Origin: Sphingomonas sp. Y38-1Y
Lineage (GTDB): Bacteria; Pseudomonadota; Alphaproteobacteria; Sphingomonadales; Sphingomonadaceae
DNA length: 64,000 nucleotides
NCBI RefSeq assembly: GCF_032391395.1
Contig: NZ_CP135916.1
Span: forward strand, 2,170,001-2,234,000
Direction: 5' to 3'
A program made the position numbers and the translations under genes. Under the pieces are notes generated by a model, which made no database searches, had not been told where the DNA came from, and worked only from the letters and a program-made list of their open reading frames with translations. Below are positions 50,786-59,920 of the stretch, in pieces (positions within the stretch are counted from its first letter, which is position 1; each line of letters starts with the position of its first letter).

Positions 50786-53617
50786 TCACTTCAAGGTCGC
50801 GGTATCGAGGTTGAGCGCGCTCGCCGGCACGACTTCCAGGTTCGGATACGCCTTACGCAGCGGCTCGACGAAGCTCTTGGCGTCGCCGACGACGACGATG
50901 CTCGCGCCCTTGGTGTCGAACAGCCGCGCCGCCGCGGCCTGCACCGCCGCCGGATCGACCCCCTCGATTGAGGGAATGAAGCGATTGAGCTCATCGATCC
51001 CGACCTGCTCGACGACATAATCGCCCACCAGATCGGCGATCCCGGCGTTGGTCTCGATCGTCCGCCCGAAGCTGCCGACCAGCACCGCCTTGCGCGTGCC
51101 GAGCTCGGCCACCGGCGCGGGCTGGCTGCCCAGGCGCTGCATCTCGGCGGTGATGATCGACACCACCTCCGGCGCGGAGGGGTTCTTGGTCTGGGTGGCC
51201 GCACTGAACGGCCCAACGCCGCGGCGGGCATCCAGGCTCGACCGCGCGCCGTAGGCGAGGCCGCGCTTGATGCGGATCTCCTGATTGAGGCGTGAGGTGA
51301 AGCCGACGCCCAGCGTCGCATTGGCGACCTGGCCGGCATAGAATTGCGGGTCGGCGCGCGCGATGCCCGGCCGCGCGACGACGACGCCCGCCTGACCCGC
51401 ATCGGGCAGATCGACGACCACCACCCGCGGCGCCGGTACCGCGCCATCGACCTTGGCGGCGGGGGCCGCCGCACCCTGCCCGCGCCAATCGCCGAACAGC
51501 TTCTGCGCCAGCACCTGTCCGGCCGCCGCCCGTACGTCGCCGACGAGGATCAGCGCGCTGCGCTCCGGCCGCCAGCTTGCGCGATAGGCCGCCGTCAGGT
51601 CAGCCGGCGTTATCGTCTTGAGGCTGGCCGGCGTGCCGCTCTCCGGATTGCCATAGGGTTGCGCGCCGAAGACTGCGCGCGCCGCGACGAACTGCGACAG
51701 CGCGCCGGGGTCCTTCAGCTGGACGGTCAGTCCGTCGATCGACTGCGCGCGGGCGCGGTCGAGTTCCTCGATCGCAAAGGCAGGGTTGCGGGCGACGTCC
51801 GCCAGGATCGCCATCGCCGGTGCAAGCTGGTCCGACTTGACCGACAGCGATACCGCGGCGCCGTCCCACTCGGCATCGCTGCCGATCGAGCCGCCGAGCG
51901 ACTCGACCGCCTGCGCGATCTCGGTCGCGCTGCGCGTCCTGGTGCCCTTGGTCAGCAGCCCCGCGGTCATGCCGGCGAGCCCCGCCTTGCCTGCGGGATC
52001 GAGCGCCGCACCGCCCTCCGCGACCATTTGTGCGGACACGAGCGGCAGGCCGGGCCGGTCGACGACGATGACGCGCATCCCGTTGGCGAGCTTGGTTTCG
52101 ACCGGCCGCGGCAGCGTCGGGACGATCGCCGCGCCGGGCGCGGGCGGCGCGATGCGCTCGGCAGCGCTCGCCTGCTGGTGGATGACGATACCCGGCGGAA
52201 CGGTCAGCGGCGTGGCGCGCACGGTGGAGGCGATGGCGATCGTGTCGCCCTTCTGCCCGTTCGCCGCGTCAGTTCCGTTATAGAGGATCGTCGAGGCGCG
52301 CTGCGGCGTCAGGTATCGGCGCGCGACGCGCTGGACGTCGGCAGCGGTGACCGCGGCGACCGCGGCCAGCCGCTTGTCGGCGGCGGCTGGATCGCGTTCG
52401 ACGATCACCCCTTGGGCGAGCTGGAACGCCTTCCCCTCCGCCGTTTCGCGGCTTTGCAGCGCTTCGGTCAGCAGCTCGTTCTTGGCCTCGGCGAGTTCGG
52501 CGGCGGTGACCGGCGCGTCGCGAAGCCGCGCGATCTCGCCCGTCAGGCCCGCCTCGCCCTGCGCGGCGGTCTTGCCGCCGGCCAGGATCGCGTAGACGCT
52601 GAACAGCCCGGTGCCCTGCTTGGCCTCATAGAAGCTCGACGCCTGCGCCGCGGTCTGATCGCGATAGACGAGGCTCTGGTACAGGCGCGAATTCTCGCCG
52701 CCCGCCAGCACGGTGTTCAGCACCGACAGCGCGGCGGCATCCGGGCTGTTCGCCGGCGGGATCGGCCAGCTCACCAGCACCGCCGGCAGCGGCGTGTTGG
52801 GCTCATAGACGGTGTAGCGCTTGGCCGCAGTCGGCTCCGGCTCGGCCACCGTCACGCGCGGGATCGGCCGATCGGGGCGCTTGATCCCGGCGAAATACTT
52901 GTCGACCCAGGCGTCCAACTGGCGCGGATCGAAATTGCCTGCGACCACCAGCACCGCATTATCGGGCCGGTAATAGGTCGCGTGAAAGGCGCGGATGTCC
53001 TCGACCGTGGCGGCGTCCAGATCCTCGATGCTGCCGATCCCCGGCCGGGCGTAGGGATGGACGCGGTACGCCGACATCGGGCGATAGAGGTAGAACAGCT
53101 TGCCATAGGGCTGCGCGAGCACGCGGCTGCGCAGTTCCTCCTTCACGACGTCGCGCTCGGAGGCGAACACCTTCGGATCGACGACGAGCGAGGCCATCCG
53201 GTCCGCCTCGGCGAACAGCAGCCGCTGGAGGTGGTTGGCCGGCACCACCTCGTAATAGTTGGTGTAATCGTCGTCGGTGGACGCGTTGTTGTAGCCGCCG
53301 ACATCCTCGGTCAGCCGGTCGAGCTGCTCGTCGACCAGGTTGCGCGTGCCCTTGAACATCAGATGCTCGAACATGTGCGCGAAGCCCGATCGGCCGGCGG
53401 GATCGTCCTTCGACCCCACATCGTACCACACCTGCACCGACACGTTCGCCGTCTTGGTGTCGCGGATGGCATACACGCGCAGGCCGTTGGGGAGCGTACG
53501 CTGGGTGAAGGCGATCGGCTCGACACGGGTCGTGGCGGCGGCGGGCGCACGCTGCGCGAGCGCGGGGACGGGCGAGAGCAAGGTGGCGGCGAGCAGGACG
53601 GCGGCGAGACGGGGCAT
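50786..53617 (-). CDS. M16-family zinc metallopeptidase, two-unit form
   Basis: A secreted 943-residue protein with a signal peptide (about 1-21, ALAQ) and two tandem M16 units. The N-terminal unit has the inverted zinc motif HMFEH in GFAHMFEHLMFKGT and a downstream Glu-rich segment; the C-terminal unit keeps the fold (ETKLANGMRVIVVDRPGLPLV) but has no HxxEH and is structural. A broad role in degrading peptides in the periplasm is inferred from the family. ATG at 53617 sets the signal peptide. Confidence 0.92.
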   Translation of the reverse strand: MPRLAAVLLAATLLSPVPALAQRAPAAATTRVEPIAFTQRTLPNGLRVYAIRDTKTANVSVQVWYDVGSKDDPAGRSGFAHMFEHLMFKGTRNLVDEQLDRLTEDVGGYNNASTDDDYTNYYEVVPANHLQRLLFAEADRMASLVVDPKVFASERDVVKEELRSRVLAQPYGKLFYLYRPMSAYRVHPYARPGIGSIEDLDAATVEDIRAFHATYYRPDNAVLVVAGNFDPRQLDAWVDKYFAGIKRPDRPIPRVTVAEPEPTAAKRYTVYEPNTPLPAVLVSWPIPPANSPDAAALSVLNTVLAGGENSRLYQSLVYRDQTAAQASSFYEAKQGTGLFSVYAILAGGKTAAQGEAGLTGEIARLRDAPVTAAELAEAKNELLTEALQSRETAEGKAFQLAQGVIVERDPAAADKRLAAVAAVTAADVQRVARRYLTPQRASTILYNGTDAANGQKGDTIAIASTVRATPLTVPPGIVIHQQASAAERIAPPAPGAAIVPTLPRPVETKLANGMRVIVVDRPGLPLVSAQMVAEGGAALDPAGKAGLAGMTAGLLTKGTRTRSATEIAQAVESLGGSIGSDAEWDGAAVSLSVKSDQLAPAMAILADVARNPAFAIEELDRARAQSIDGLTVQLKDPGALSQFVAARAVFGAQPYGNPESGTPASLKTITPADLTAAYRASWRPERSALILVGDVRAAAGQVLAQKLFGDWRGQGAAAPAAKVDGAVPAPRVVVVDLPDAGQAGVVVARPGIARADPQFYAGQVANATLGVGFTSRLNQEIRIKRGLAYGARSSLDARRGVGPFSAATQTKNPSAPEVVSIITAEMQRLGSQPAPVAELGTRKAVLVGSFGRTIETNAGIADLVGDYVVEQVGIDELNRFIPSIEGVDPAAVQAAAARLFDTKGASIVVVGDAKSFVEPLRKAYPNLEVVPASALNLDTATLK

Positions 53618-53774
53618 CGGTGACTCCGGAAACGATCGGGCGAGTTGTGGCGCCGCGGCGGCGGCTGTCAATCTTGCGCCGCCGTCGGTTAGCAGCGGCG
53701 CCGATCGTCCCGCGATCGGACAGCTGCGAATCGCCCCCTCAATTCTTTACGTCCCGTGCGTTATGGGCGGCGCG

Positions 53775-54779
53775 ATGAAGGTGCGGCGGATCAGCGGACG
53801 AGCGGCGGCGGGCGCAATTGCGCTCGCCTGCGTCGCCGCGTTCGGCGCACACGCCACCATCGCCAGTCGCGATCAGGACGAGACGCCGGCGCCCGCCCTG
53901 TCGGACGGGTACGATGCCGGCGATCACTTCCCGGGCGCGGCGCTGGAGACGGCGATCGCCGACAACGCAGCGCCCGCGCCCGGCACGACGGGGACGATGC
54001 CGCTGCCCGACCTGCCGGTGCCGAGCGACGCCGTGCTGACCGCGGCGGCAGGGATCGTCGCCGCCCAGCCGTTTCGCCTGCGCGGGTCGGCGATCGACCA
54101 GTCGCGCGCGCTGCAATGCCTGACCACCGCCATCTATTACGAGGCGGCGAGCGAGCCCGATGCGGGGCAGCAGGCGGTGGCGCAGGTGATCCTCAACCGC
54201 GTCCGCCACCCGGCGTTTCCGGCGACGGTGTGCGGCGTGGTCTACCAGGGCTCCGACAAGCGCGGTTGCCAGTTCAGCTTTGCCTGCGACGGGTCGATGG
54301 CACGCGTGCCGGCGCGCCGCTGGTGGGACCGCGCGCAACGGGTCGCCGCCGCAGCGCTGAACGGTCAGGTGTTCGCGCCGGTGGGGCTGGCGACGCATTA
54401 TCACACCTATGCGGTGACCCCGTCGTGGAACCGCGGCCTCGTCATGACCGATGTCGAGGGCGCGCACTTCTTCCATCGCTGGAAGGGCTATTGGGGCACC
54501 GCCTCCGCCTTCCGAGATCGATATTTCGGCGGCGAGCCGGCGCCCGCGCCGCTCCGGCCGGCGATCACCCTGGCTGCCGCGAGTCCGGCGATGCCGGTGG
54601 AAGTCGCGGCGCCCGCGCTGGTCGTGCCCGGCATTCCGGCCCCGCCCACCGCAGCGCTCGTCACCCCGCCGCAGCAGGTACAGGCGCCCTATGTCGACAG
54701 CGGCACCGCCGTCGCCGACCGATCGGGCGACTCGCAGATCCTCGACAAGTGGAAGGATGCGGGCAAGCCGATCCGGTGA
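53775..54779 (+). CDS. SleB-type cell wall hydrolase
   Basis: The 334-residue protein has an N-terminal signal or anchor (about 9-27), a variable linker and a Hydrolase_2/SleB domain with LTTAIYYEAASEPDAGQQAV, which includes the catalytic Glu, followed by VILNRVRHPAFP, CQFSFACDG and ATHYHTYAVTPSW. A Pro/Ala-rich C-terminal region of about 80 residues follows. It probably cuts peptidoglycan. An in-frame ATG four codons upstream is an alternative start. Confidence 0.9.
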   Translation: MKVRRISGRAAAGAIALACVAAFGAHATIASRDQDETPAPALSDGYDAGDHFPGAALETAIADNAAPAPGTTGTMPLPDLPVPSDAVLTAAAGIVAAQPFRLRGSAIDQSRALQCLTTAIYYEAASEPDAGQQAVAQVILNRVRHPAFPATVCGVVYQGSDKRGCQFSFACDGSMARVPARRWWDRAQRVAAAALNGQVFAPVGLATHYHTYAVTPSWNRGLVMTDVEGAHFFHRWKGYWGTASAFRDRYFGGEPAPAPLRPAITLAAASPAMPVEVAAPALVVPGIPAPPTAALVTPPQQVQAPYVDSGTAVADRSGDSQILDKWKDAGKPIR

Positions 54780-54801
54780 GCGCATGTCCCACGAACACGA
54801 C

Positions 54802-54880
54802 GTCACCCCGGACTTGATCCGGGGTCCCGCTTCTTCTGCGTTGACCAAACAGCGGGACCCCGGATCAAGTCCGGGGTGAC
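54802..54880. repeat. Paired REP-like inverted repeat, copy 2
   Basis: Perfect 29-bp arms (54802-54830 and 54852-54880) flank a 21-bp loop. Each arm contains the palindrome CCCCGGACTTGATCCGGGG. It starts 22 bases after the SleB stop and may double as a bidirectional terminator with the convergent small gene. Confidence 0.93.
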
Positions 54881-54920
54881 GAAGGAAGGGCGGCCCCGCT
54901 TGGAGCCGCCCGCGCCCTGG

Positions 54921-55253
54921 TTACCAGCGGCGCCCCTGGCGATCGTTCTTCTGGACCTTGATCCGGGCCGACAGCGCATCGAAACGGCGGTCGAGGTCGC
55001 GGCGCTCGCCGACCGACAATCCGCCGCCCGAGCGGCGATACTGGCGCTCCAGCACCTGAAGGTCACGGAACTGGGTGCGCAGGCGCACCGCCTCGCGCCG
55101 GTTGAGCGAGCCCGAGCGGACACCCTGGTCGATCCGCTGCTCCAGCCGCGCCTGACGCGCATTGATAGACTGCCATGCCTGAGCACTGGCGGCGACGGGC
55201 AGCGAGGTCGCGGCGACGGCAAGGCCCGCGATCATCAGCGAAAACTTCTTCAT
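54921..55253 (-). CDS. Small secreted protein, uncharacterised
   Basis: The 110 residues have a clear signal peptide (MKKFSLMIAGLAVAA..ASAQA) followed by a highly charged, helical mature part rich in Arg, Gln and Asp (NARQARLEQRIDQGVRSG, RDLDRRFDALSARIK). No named domain is recognised; the periplasmic location is inferred from the signal. The ATG at 55253 sits at the signal peptide; upstream codons have no such pattern. Confidence 0.8.
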   Translation of the reverse strand: MKKFSLMIAGLAVAATSLPVAASAQAWQSINARQARLEQRIDQGVRSGSLNRREAVRLRTQFRDLQVLERQYRRSGGGLSVGERRDLDRRFDALSARIKVQKNDRQGRRW

Positions 55254-55382
55254 GGTTTCTCTCCTCCGAACACGGCCGGGGCGGCCGATGGATGGAGATA
55301 TGGAACGCACCTGTCGCACCGATATCGCGGGGATCGTGCGAAATTGTCGCAAGCCATCCCCGCTCCGCCGCGTTCGTTCAGG

Positions 55383-55784
55383 TCAGTCCATGCCGGGATA
55401 GGTGTTGAACTTGGGCAGGTCGGGGACGGTGTCGAGCCATGCCAGTCGGTCACGAACCATGATCTCGGCGCCCGGCGGCGCGGCCTCGGGCGTGTCGAGC
55501 GTCGCCGACTGGACGTCGACCAGCCCCGGCAGCACCGCGGGATTGCGATAGAAGAGCCCGGTGCCACAAGTGCCGCAGAACTCCCGCGTGACGCCCGGCG
55601 AGGATTCATGCCGCACCGGCGTTCCCTCGACCGAAACGGCCTCCTCCTTGAACGCGATCCAGCCGACCATCGGCGCACCCGATGCGCGGCGGCAATCGGC
55701 GCAATGACAGATCGCGTGATGCTCGGCGCTCCCCTCCGCCGAATAGCGGACCGCGCCGCACTGGCATCCACCCGTCATCGTCAT
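55383..55784 (-). CDS. GFA / CENP-V domain protein
   Basis: The 133-residue zinc-binding protein has GGCQCGAVRY, CHCADCRRASGAP and CGTCGTGLFYR, the cysteine pattern of glutathione-dependent formaldehyde-activating-like (GFA) proteins. The name reflects one member; most are untested. AGGAAG lies upstream of the ATG at 55784. It is divergent from uvrD. Confidence 0.9.
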   Translation of the reverse strand: MTMTGGCQCGAVRYSAEGSAEHHAICHCADCRRASGAPMVGWIAFKEEAVSVEGTPVRHESSPGVTREFCGTCGTGLFYRNPAVLPGLVDVQSATLDTPEAAPPGAEIMVRDRLAWLDTVPDLPKFNTYPGMD

Positions 55785-55802
55785 GGCTTCCTCCCGACTC
55801 GT

Positions 55803-55817
55803 GTTCGATGTATGTTC
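55803..55817 (+). promoter_or_regulatory. Candidate LexA (SOS) box upstream of uvrD
   Basis: GTTC at 55803-55806 and 55814-55817 are separated by exactly seven bases, matching the alphaproteobacterial SOS operator GTTC-N7-GTTC. It lies 68 bases before the ATG of the UvrD/PcrA helicase, a well-known SOS gene type. The GFA gene lies on the other side. Confidence 0.55.
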
Positions 55818-55885
55818 CCACGGCGATGCCGCTGTGGCAAGCACCGCGCTTGCCGCTCCACCCCCCTCTCCCTACGTGCGAAACG

Positions 55886-58159
55886 ATGACCGATCCGCGA
55901 CAAGAACTGGCCGACCCACCGTACCTGAAGGGCCTCAACCCGCCGCAGCGCGAGGCGGTGCTGACCACCGATGGGCCGGTGCTGGTGCTGGCGGGCGCGG
56001 GTACGGGCAAGACCGCGGCGCTGACCGCCCGGCTCGCGCACCTCATCTACACGCGCAAGGCTTGGCCGTCGGAGATCCTGGCCGTCACCTTCACCAACCG
56101 CGCCGCGCGCGAGATGCGCGAACGCGTCGGCCGGCTGGTCGGCGACGCGGTCGAGGGGATGCCGTGGCTCGGCACCTTCCACTCGATCGGTGCCAAGATG
56201 CTGCGCCGCCATGCCGAACTGGTCGGGCTCCAGTCGAACTTCACCATCCTCGACACCGACGATCAACTTCGCCTGCTCAAGCAGCTCATCACCGCCGCCG
56301 ACCTTGACGAGAAGCGCTGGCCCGCGCGCTCGCTCGCCGGACTGATCGACGAGTGGAAGAACAAGGGCTGGACGCCCGAGGACGTCGATGCGGGCGAAAG
56401 CGAGCGCTACGCCAATGGTCGCGGCCAGGATCTGTACCGCCAGTATCAGGCGCGCCTGCTCGCGGTGAACGCTTGCGATTTCGGCGACCTGCTGCTCCAC
56501 GCGCTGACGCTGCTCAGGGGCAATCGCGAAGTGCTGGAGCAGTATCAGCAGCGCTTCCGCTATATCATGGTCGACGAGTATCAGGACACCAACAGCGTCC
56601 AGTATCTCTGGCTGCGCCTGCTCGCGCAGCAGCGCCGCAACCTGTGCTGCGTCGGCGACGACGACCAGTCGATCTATTCCTGGCGCGGCGCGCAGGTCGA
56701 GAACATCCTGCGGTTCGAGCGCGACTTTCCCGGCGCGACGGTGATCCGGCTGGAGCAGAATTATCGCTCGACGCCGCACATCCTGGGCGCGGCGGGCGGC
56801 GTGATCGCGCACAATGGCGGCCGGCTGGGCAAGACGCTCTGGACCGAGCTCGACGCGGGCGAGAAGGTGCGCGTTCTCGGCGTCTGGGATGGGCCGGAGG
56901 AAGCGCGCCGCGTCGGCGAGGAGATCGAAAGCCAGCAGCGCCGCGGCCTCAGCCTGGACGACGTCGCCATCCTGGTGCGCGCGCAGCATCAGACGCGCGA
57001 GTTCGAGGATCGCTTCATCGCGATCGGCATGCCGTATCGCATCGTCGGCGGCTTCCGCTTCTACGAGCGGGCCGAGATCCGCGATGCGCTGGCATATCTG
57101 CGCGTCGTGTCACAGCCGGCCGACGACCTCGCCTTCGAACGGATCGTCAACGTGCCCAAGCGCGGTCTGGGCGACAAGGCAGTTCAGAAGGTGCACCAGC
57201 TCGCCCGTGCCGAGGGCCTGCCGCTGACCAGCGCCGCCGCGCGCATCCTCGACACCGACGAGCTGACGCCGCAGGCGCGCCGGTCGCTCGGCAATCTGGT
57301 CGGCGACATCGCGCGCTGGCGGCAGATGGGCCAGGAGCTGCCCCACCCCGAACTCGCCCGGCAGCTGCTGGACGAGAGCGGCTACACCGCGATGCTCCAG
57401 AACGAGAAGTCGGCGGAGGCGGCCGGGCGGCTGGAGAACCTGTCCGAACTGATCCGCGCGATGGAGGAATATGAGAGCCTGGGCGCGTTCCTCGAGCATG
57501 TCAGCCTGGTGATGGAGCGCGAAGGCGGCGTTCGTCAGCCAGAGGTGACGATCATGACGATCCATGCCGCCAAGGGGCTCGAGTTCGACACCGTCTTCCT
57601 CGCCGGCTGGGAAGAGGGCCTCTTCCCCTCGCAGCGCGCACTCGACGAGGGCGGGACGGCGAGCCTGGAGGAGGAACGTCGCCTCGCCTATGTCGCGATC
57701 ACGCGGGCGCGGCGGCGGGCGACGATCCTCCACGCCGCCAATCGTCGCATCTATGGTCAGTGGACGAGCTCGCTCCCCAGCCGCTTCGTCGGCGAGCTCC
57801 CGCCCGAGCATATCGAGGCGGAGACGACCATGTCGGGCGGGGAGAGCCTGTGGCGCGCCAACTGGTCCGAGCGCGCCGATCCGTTTGCCGACGTGGGCCG
57901 CGGCACCGGGCGGGGCCCCGGTTGGCAGCGGGCGGCTGCGGGCGGCTTCACCCGCGACCCGCCGCGCGTGGTCGAGGCGCGCGCATCGGCGATCAGCTTC
58001 GGCAACAAGGGGCGAGACGACCTGTCCAAGGGGATGCGCGTCTTCCACCAGAAGTTCGGCTACGGCACGATCGACGCGATCGAGGGTAACAAGCTTGAGG
58101 TCGAGTTCGAGCAGGCCGGGCGCAAGCGGGTGATGGACAGCTTCGTGTCGATCGGGTGA
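55886..58159 (+). CDS. uvrD: UvrD/PcrA-type DNA helicase
   Basis: Superfamily 1A 3'-5' helicase of 757 residues. Visible motifs in order: the Q-motif region LNPPQREAV, Walker A AGAGTGKTAALTAR, TFTNRAAREM, motif II VDEYQDTNS, DDQSIYSWRGA, LEQNYRST, IHAAKGLEFDTVFLAGWEEG and VAITRARRR. The C-terminus carries the small Tudor-like domain (VFHQKFGYGTID) found in PcrA and UvrD. It acts in nucleotide-excision and mismatch repair and replication restart. Confidence 0.95.
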   Translation: MTDPRQELADPPYLKGLNPPQREAVLTTDGPVLVLAGAGTGKTAALTARLAHLIYTRKAWPSEILAVTFTNRAAREMRERVGRLVGDAVEGMPWLGTFHSIGAKMLRRHAELVGLQSNFTILDTDDQLRLLKQLITAADLDEKRWPARSLAGLIDEWKNKGWTPEDVDAGESERYANGRGQDLYRQYQARLLAVNACDFGDLLLHALTLLRGNREVLEQYQQRFRYIMVDEYQDTNSVQYLWLRLLAQQRRNLCCVGDDDQSIYSWRGAQVENILRFERDFPGATVIRLEQNYRSTPHILGAAGGVIAHNGGRLGKTLWTELDAGEKVRVLGVWDGPEEARRVGEEIESQQRRGLSLDDVAILVRAQHQTREFEDRFIAIGMPYRIVGGFRFYERAEIRDALAYLRVVSQPADDLAFERIVNVPKRGLGDKAVQKVHQLARAEGLPLTSAAARILDTDELTPQARRSLGNLVGDIARWRQMGQELPHPELARQLLDESGYTAMLQNEKSAEAAGRLENLSELIRAMEEYESLGAFLEHVSLVMEREGGVRQPEVTIMTIHAAKGLEFDTVFLAGWEEGLFPSQRALDEGGTASLEEERRLAYVAITRARRRATILHAANRRIYGQWTSSLPSRFVGELPPEHIEAETTMSGGESLWRANWSERADPFADVGRGTGRGPGWQRAAAGGFTRDPPRVVEARASAISFGNKGRDDLSKGMRVFHQKFGYGTIDAIEGNKLEVEFEQAGRKRVMDSFVSIG

Positions 58160-58173
58160 GCGACTGCGTCGAC

Positions 58174-58254
58174 GTCACCCCGGACTTGATCCGGGGTCTC
58201 GCTTCTTCTGCTAGGTTGGAAAGGAGCGGGACCCCGGATCAAGTCCGGGGTGAC
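58174..58254. repeat. Paired REP-like inverted repeat, copy 3
   Basis: Arms of 29 bp (58174-58202 and 58226-58254), with one mismatch, flank a 23-bp loop whose first nine bases match the loop start of copy 2. It begins 14 bases after the uvrD stop. Confidence 0.93.
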
Positions 58255-58303
58255 GAGGGGTGGAAGCAACAACAGGTAAAGAATTGCCGTTTATGGCGGG
58301 CCG

Positions 58304-59419
58304 GTGACGCCGCCATCCCCCGCTCGTGACGCTACCGTGCCCGCCGGTGCCGCCCGCTGGATGGATGCGCTGCGCGGCGTGCTTGCGCTGGTTGTCGCCT
58401 TCTCGCACGGCTGGGGGCTGATCGTCGCCGATCACCGGCCGGGTGATGCGCTGGTCGGTCGCCCGTTCTTCTTTCTCGCCGGGTTTGCGCATCCGGCGGT
58501 CATGCTGTTTTTCGTGCTCAGCGGCTTCTGGATCGCCAAGAGCGTCGCCTCGCTCGACGCGCGGGGCTGGTCGTGGCGGAGCTACCTGACCGATCGCTGG
58601 AGCCGGCTCGCGATCGTCATCTATCCTGCGCTGGTGATCGGCGGGCTCCTCGATGCGGCGGGGCTGTGGTGGCTGCGCACGCCGACGCATCTGGGCCAGA
58701 CCGATGTCTGGTTCCTGCCGACGGATCTCACCCCGACCCTCTCGCCGATCGCAGTGATCGGCAATTTTGCCTTCGTGCAGCACATCCTCGTCCACCCGCT
58801 CGGCAGCAATGGGCCGCTCTGGAGCGTGGCGTACGAGTTCTGGTTCTATCTCTGGTTCGCCGCGCTCTGGCTCGCGTTCCGGCATCGGCGGCCCGAGCCG
58901 CTGCTGCTGACGCTGGCGCTCGGCCTCGCCTTCCCCGCGATCCTCTACGGCTTCTCGGCCTGGCTGACCGGTGCCCTGGCCTATCATGCGCGCGGGCGCC
59001 TCGGTGCGCGGGCGCTGGTCCCGCTTGGGGTACTCCTGGGCGTCACGCTGCTCTGGGCGCGAATGGGCGATTGGTTCGCGGAGGACCTGATCCTTGCCGC
59101 TGCCGCCGCCTTGTTCGTGGCCGCGATGGTCACGCGTGACCCCAGATTTCCCCGTGCGCTGGAGCCGCTCGCTCGCTTCGGCGCGAGCGGCAGCTTCTCG
59201 CTCTACGCGATCCACTTTCCGATCATGACGATGGCGGCGGGGCTGATCGTCGGCTCGCAGCGGTTGACGCCCGGCGTGCCGGCGATCGCCGTGGTGCTTG
59301 GCGTGCTGGCGGCGGTGCTGCTGATTGCGATCCTGTACGCCCGGATGACCGAGGCACGCACGCCGCGGCTTCGCGCCTGGCTCCAGCGCTCACGGCGACC
59401 GGCGCAGCCCGCCGAGTAG
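58304..59419 (+). CDS. Acyltransferase-3 family membrane protein
   Basis: The 371-residue protein has about ten hydrophobic helices and the family's first motif RWMDALRGVLALVVAFSHGWG with the conserved Arg and His, followed by LFFVLSGFWIAKS and WSVAYEFWFYL. Members O-acylate surface sugars or other envelope molecules; the acceptor here is unknown. It starts with GTG at 58304, 49 bases after the REP pair, and has no obvious partners. Confidence 0.9.
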   Translation: MTPPSPARDATVPAGAARWMDALRGVLALVVAFSHGWGLIVADHRPGDALVGRPFFFLAGFAHPAVMLFFVLSGFWIAKSVASLDARGWSWRSYLTDRWSRLAIVIYPALVIGGLLDAAGLWWLRTPTHLGQTDVWFLPTDLTPTLSPIAVIGNFAFVQHILVHPLGSNGPLWSVAYEFWFYLWFAALWLAFRHRRPEPLLLTLALGLAFPAILYGFSAWLTGALAYHARGRLGARALVPLGVLLGVTLLWARMGDWFAEDLILAAAAALFVAAMVTRDPRFPRALEPLARFGASGSFSLYAIHFPIMTMAAGLIVGSQRLTPGVPAIAVVLGVLAAVLLIAILYARMTEARTPRLRAWLQRSRRPAQPAE

Positions 59420-59422
59420 AAC

Positions 59423-59746
59423 TCAGCGTTCGACCGCGAACACGACCTCGCCGCCATATTTGTCGTCAAGCGGGTTGAAGAGCTCGCTGACCTCGAACGG
59501 CTCTTCGGTGCGGGCGATATCGTTGAGCCCGATCAGCTTGAACGTGCCGAGCTTGACCTCACGCGGCGGCTGGCCGTTGAGACGGACCGTAACCGCATCG
59601 ACGAACATGTCCCCATGCCGCGTCCAGATCGCATGCGGGGCGAGCAGCACCTCGGTACGGTTATAGGTCGCCGTCACGCACGCCTTACGTACGATTGCCT
59701 CGAAGATGGTGGGCGCGGGGCCGGCGGGCGCAGCGGGTTCGGTCAC
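59423..59746 (-). CDS. Small WYL-like domain protein
   Basis: The 107 residues (GTG start) resemble the WYL-type beta domain seen in regulators: IFEAIVRKACVTATYNRTEV, then LAPHAIWTRHGDMFVDAVTV, a KLGTFKLIGL strand and an acidic end. There is no helix-turn-helix, so it is either a stand-alone ligand-binding protein or only a look-alike. It converges on the acyltransferase gene. Confidence 0.65.
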   Translation of the reverse strand: MTEPAAPAGPAPTIFEAIVRKACVTATYNRTEVLLAPHAIWTRHGDMFVDAVTVRLNGQPPREVKLGTFKLIGLNDIARTEEPFEVSELFNPLDDKYGGEVVFAVER

Positions 59747-59864
59747 GTTGGTCTTTCCTGAGGCTTCAAAAGCGACGTCCGCCTAGCGCCTTCGCCGCGA
59801 TGCAGCAACGATTGTAACCATCGATCTTGTTCCCTTTTCGGCAAGAGCCGACCCTCGGTTAAGC

Positions 59865-59889
59865 GGAACGTGCACGCGGCGCGCTCGTT
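59865..59889 (+). promoter_or_regulatory. Candidate sigma-EcfG general stress promoter
   Basis: GGAAC (59865-59869) and CGTT (59886-59889) with a 16-base spacer match the alphaproteobacterial general stress consensus. The -10 element ends 31 bases before the start codon of the hydrolase gene, an ideal distance that leaves room for the AAGGAG ribosome binding site. Confidence 0.6.
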
Positions 59890-59920
59890 CGAGCGGCTCC
59901 ATCTGAAGGAGCCTTTTCCA

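Noticed and set aside
51344..53623. A 759-codon plus-strand frame
   Set aside because: Antisense to the M16 peptidase, whose signal peptide and zinc motif are clear.
54803..55222. Frames reading through the REP-like repeats, and a similar frame at 58060-58272
   Set aside because: The peptides of the type VTPDLIRGP are translations of the palindromic repeat and recur wherever the repeat occurs, not coding sequence.
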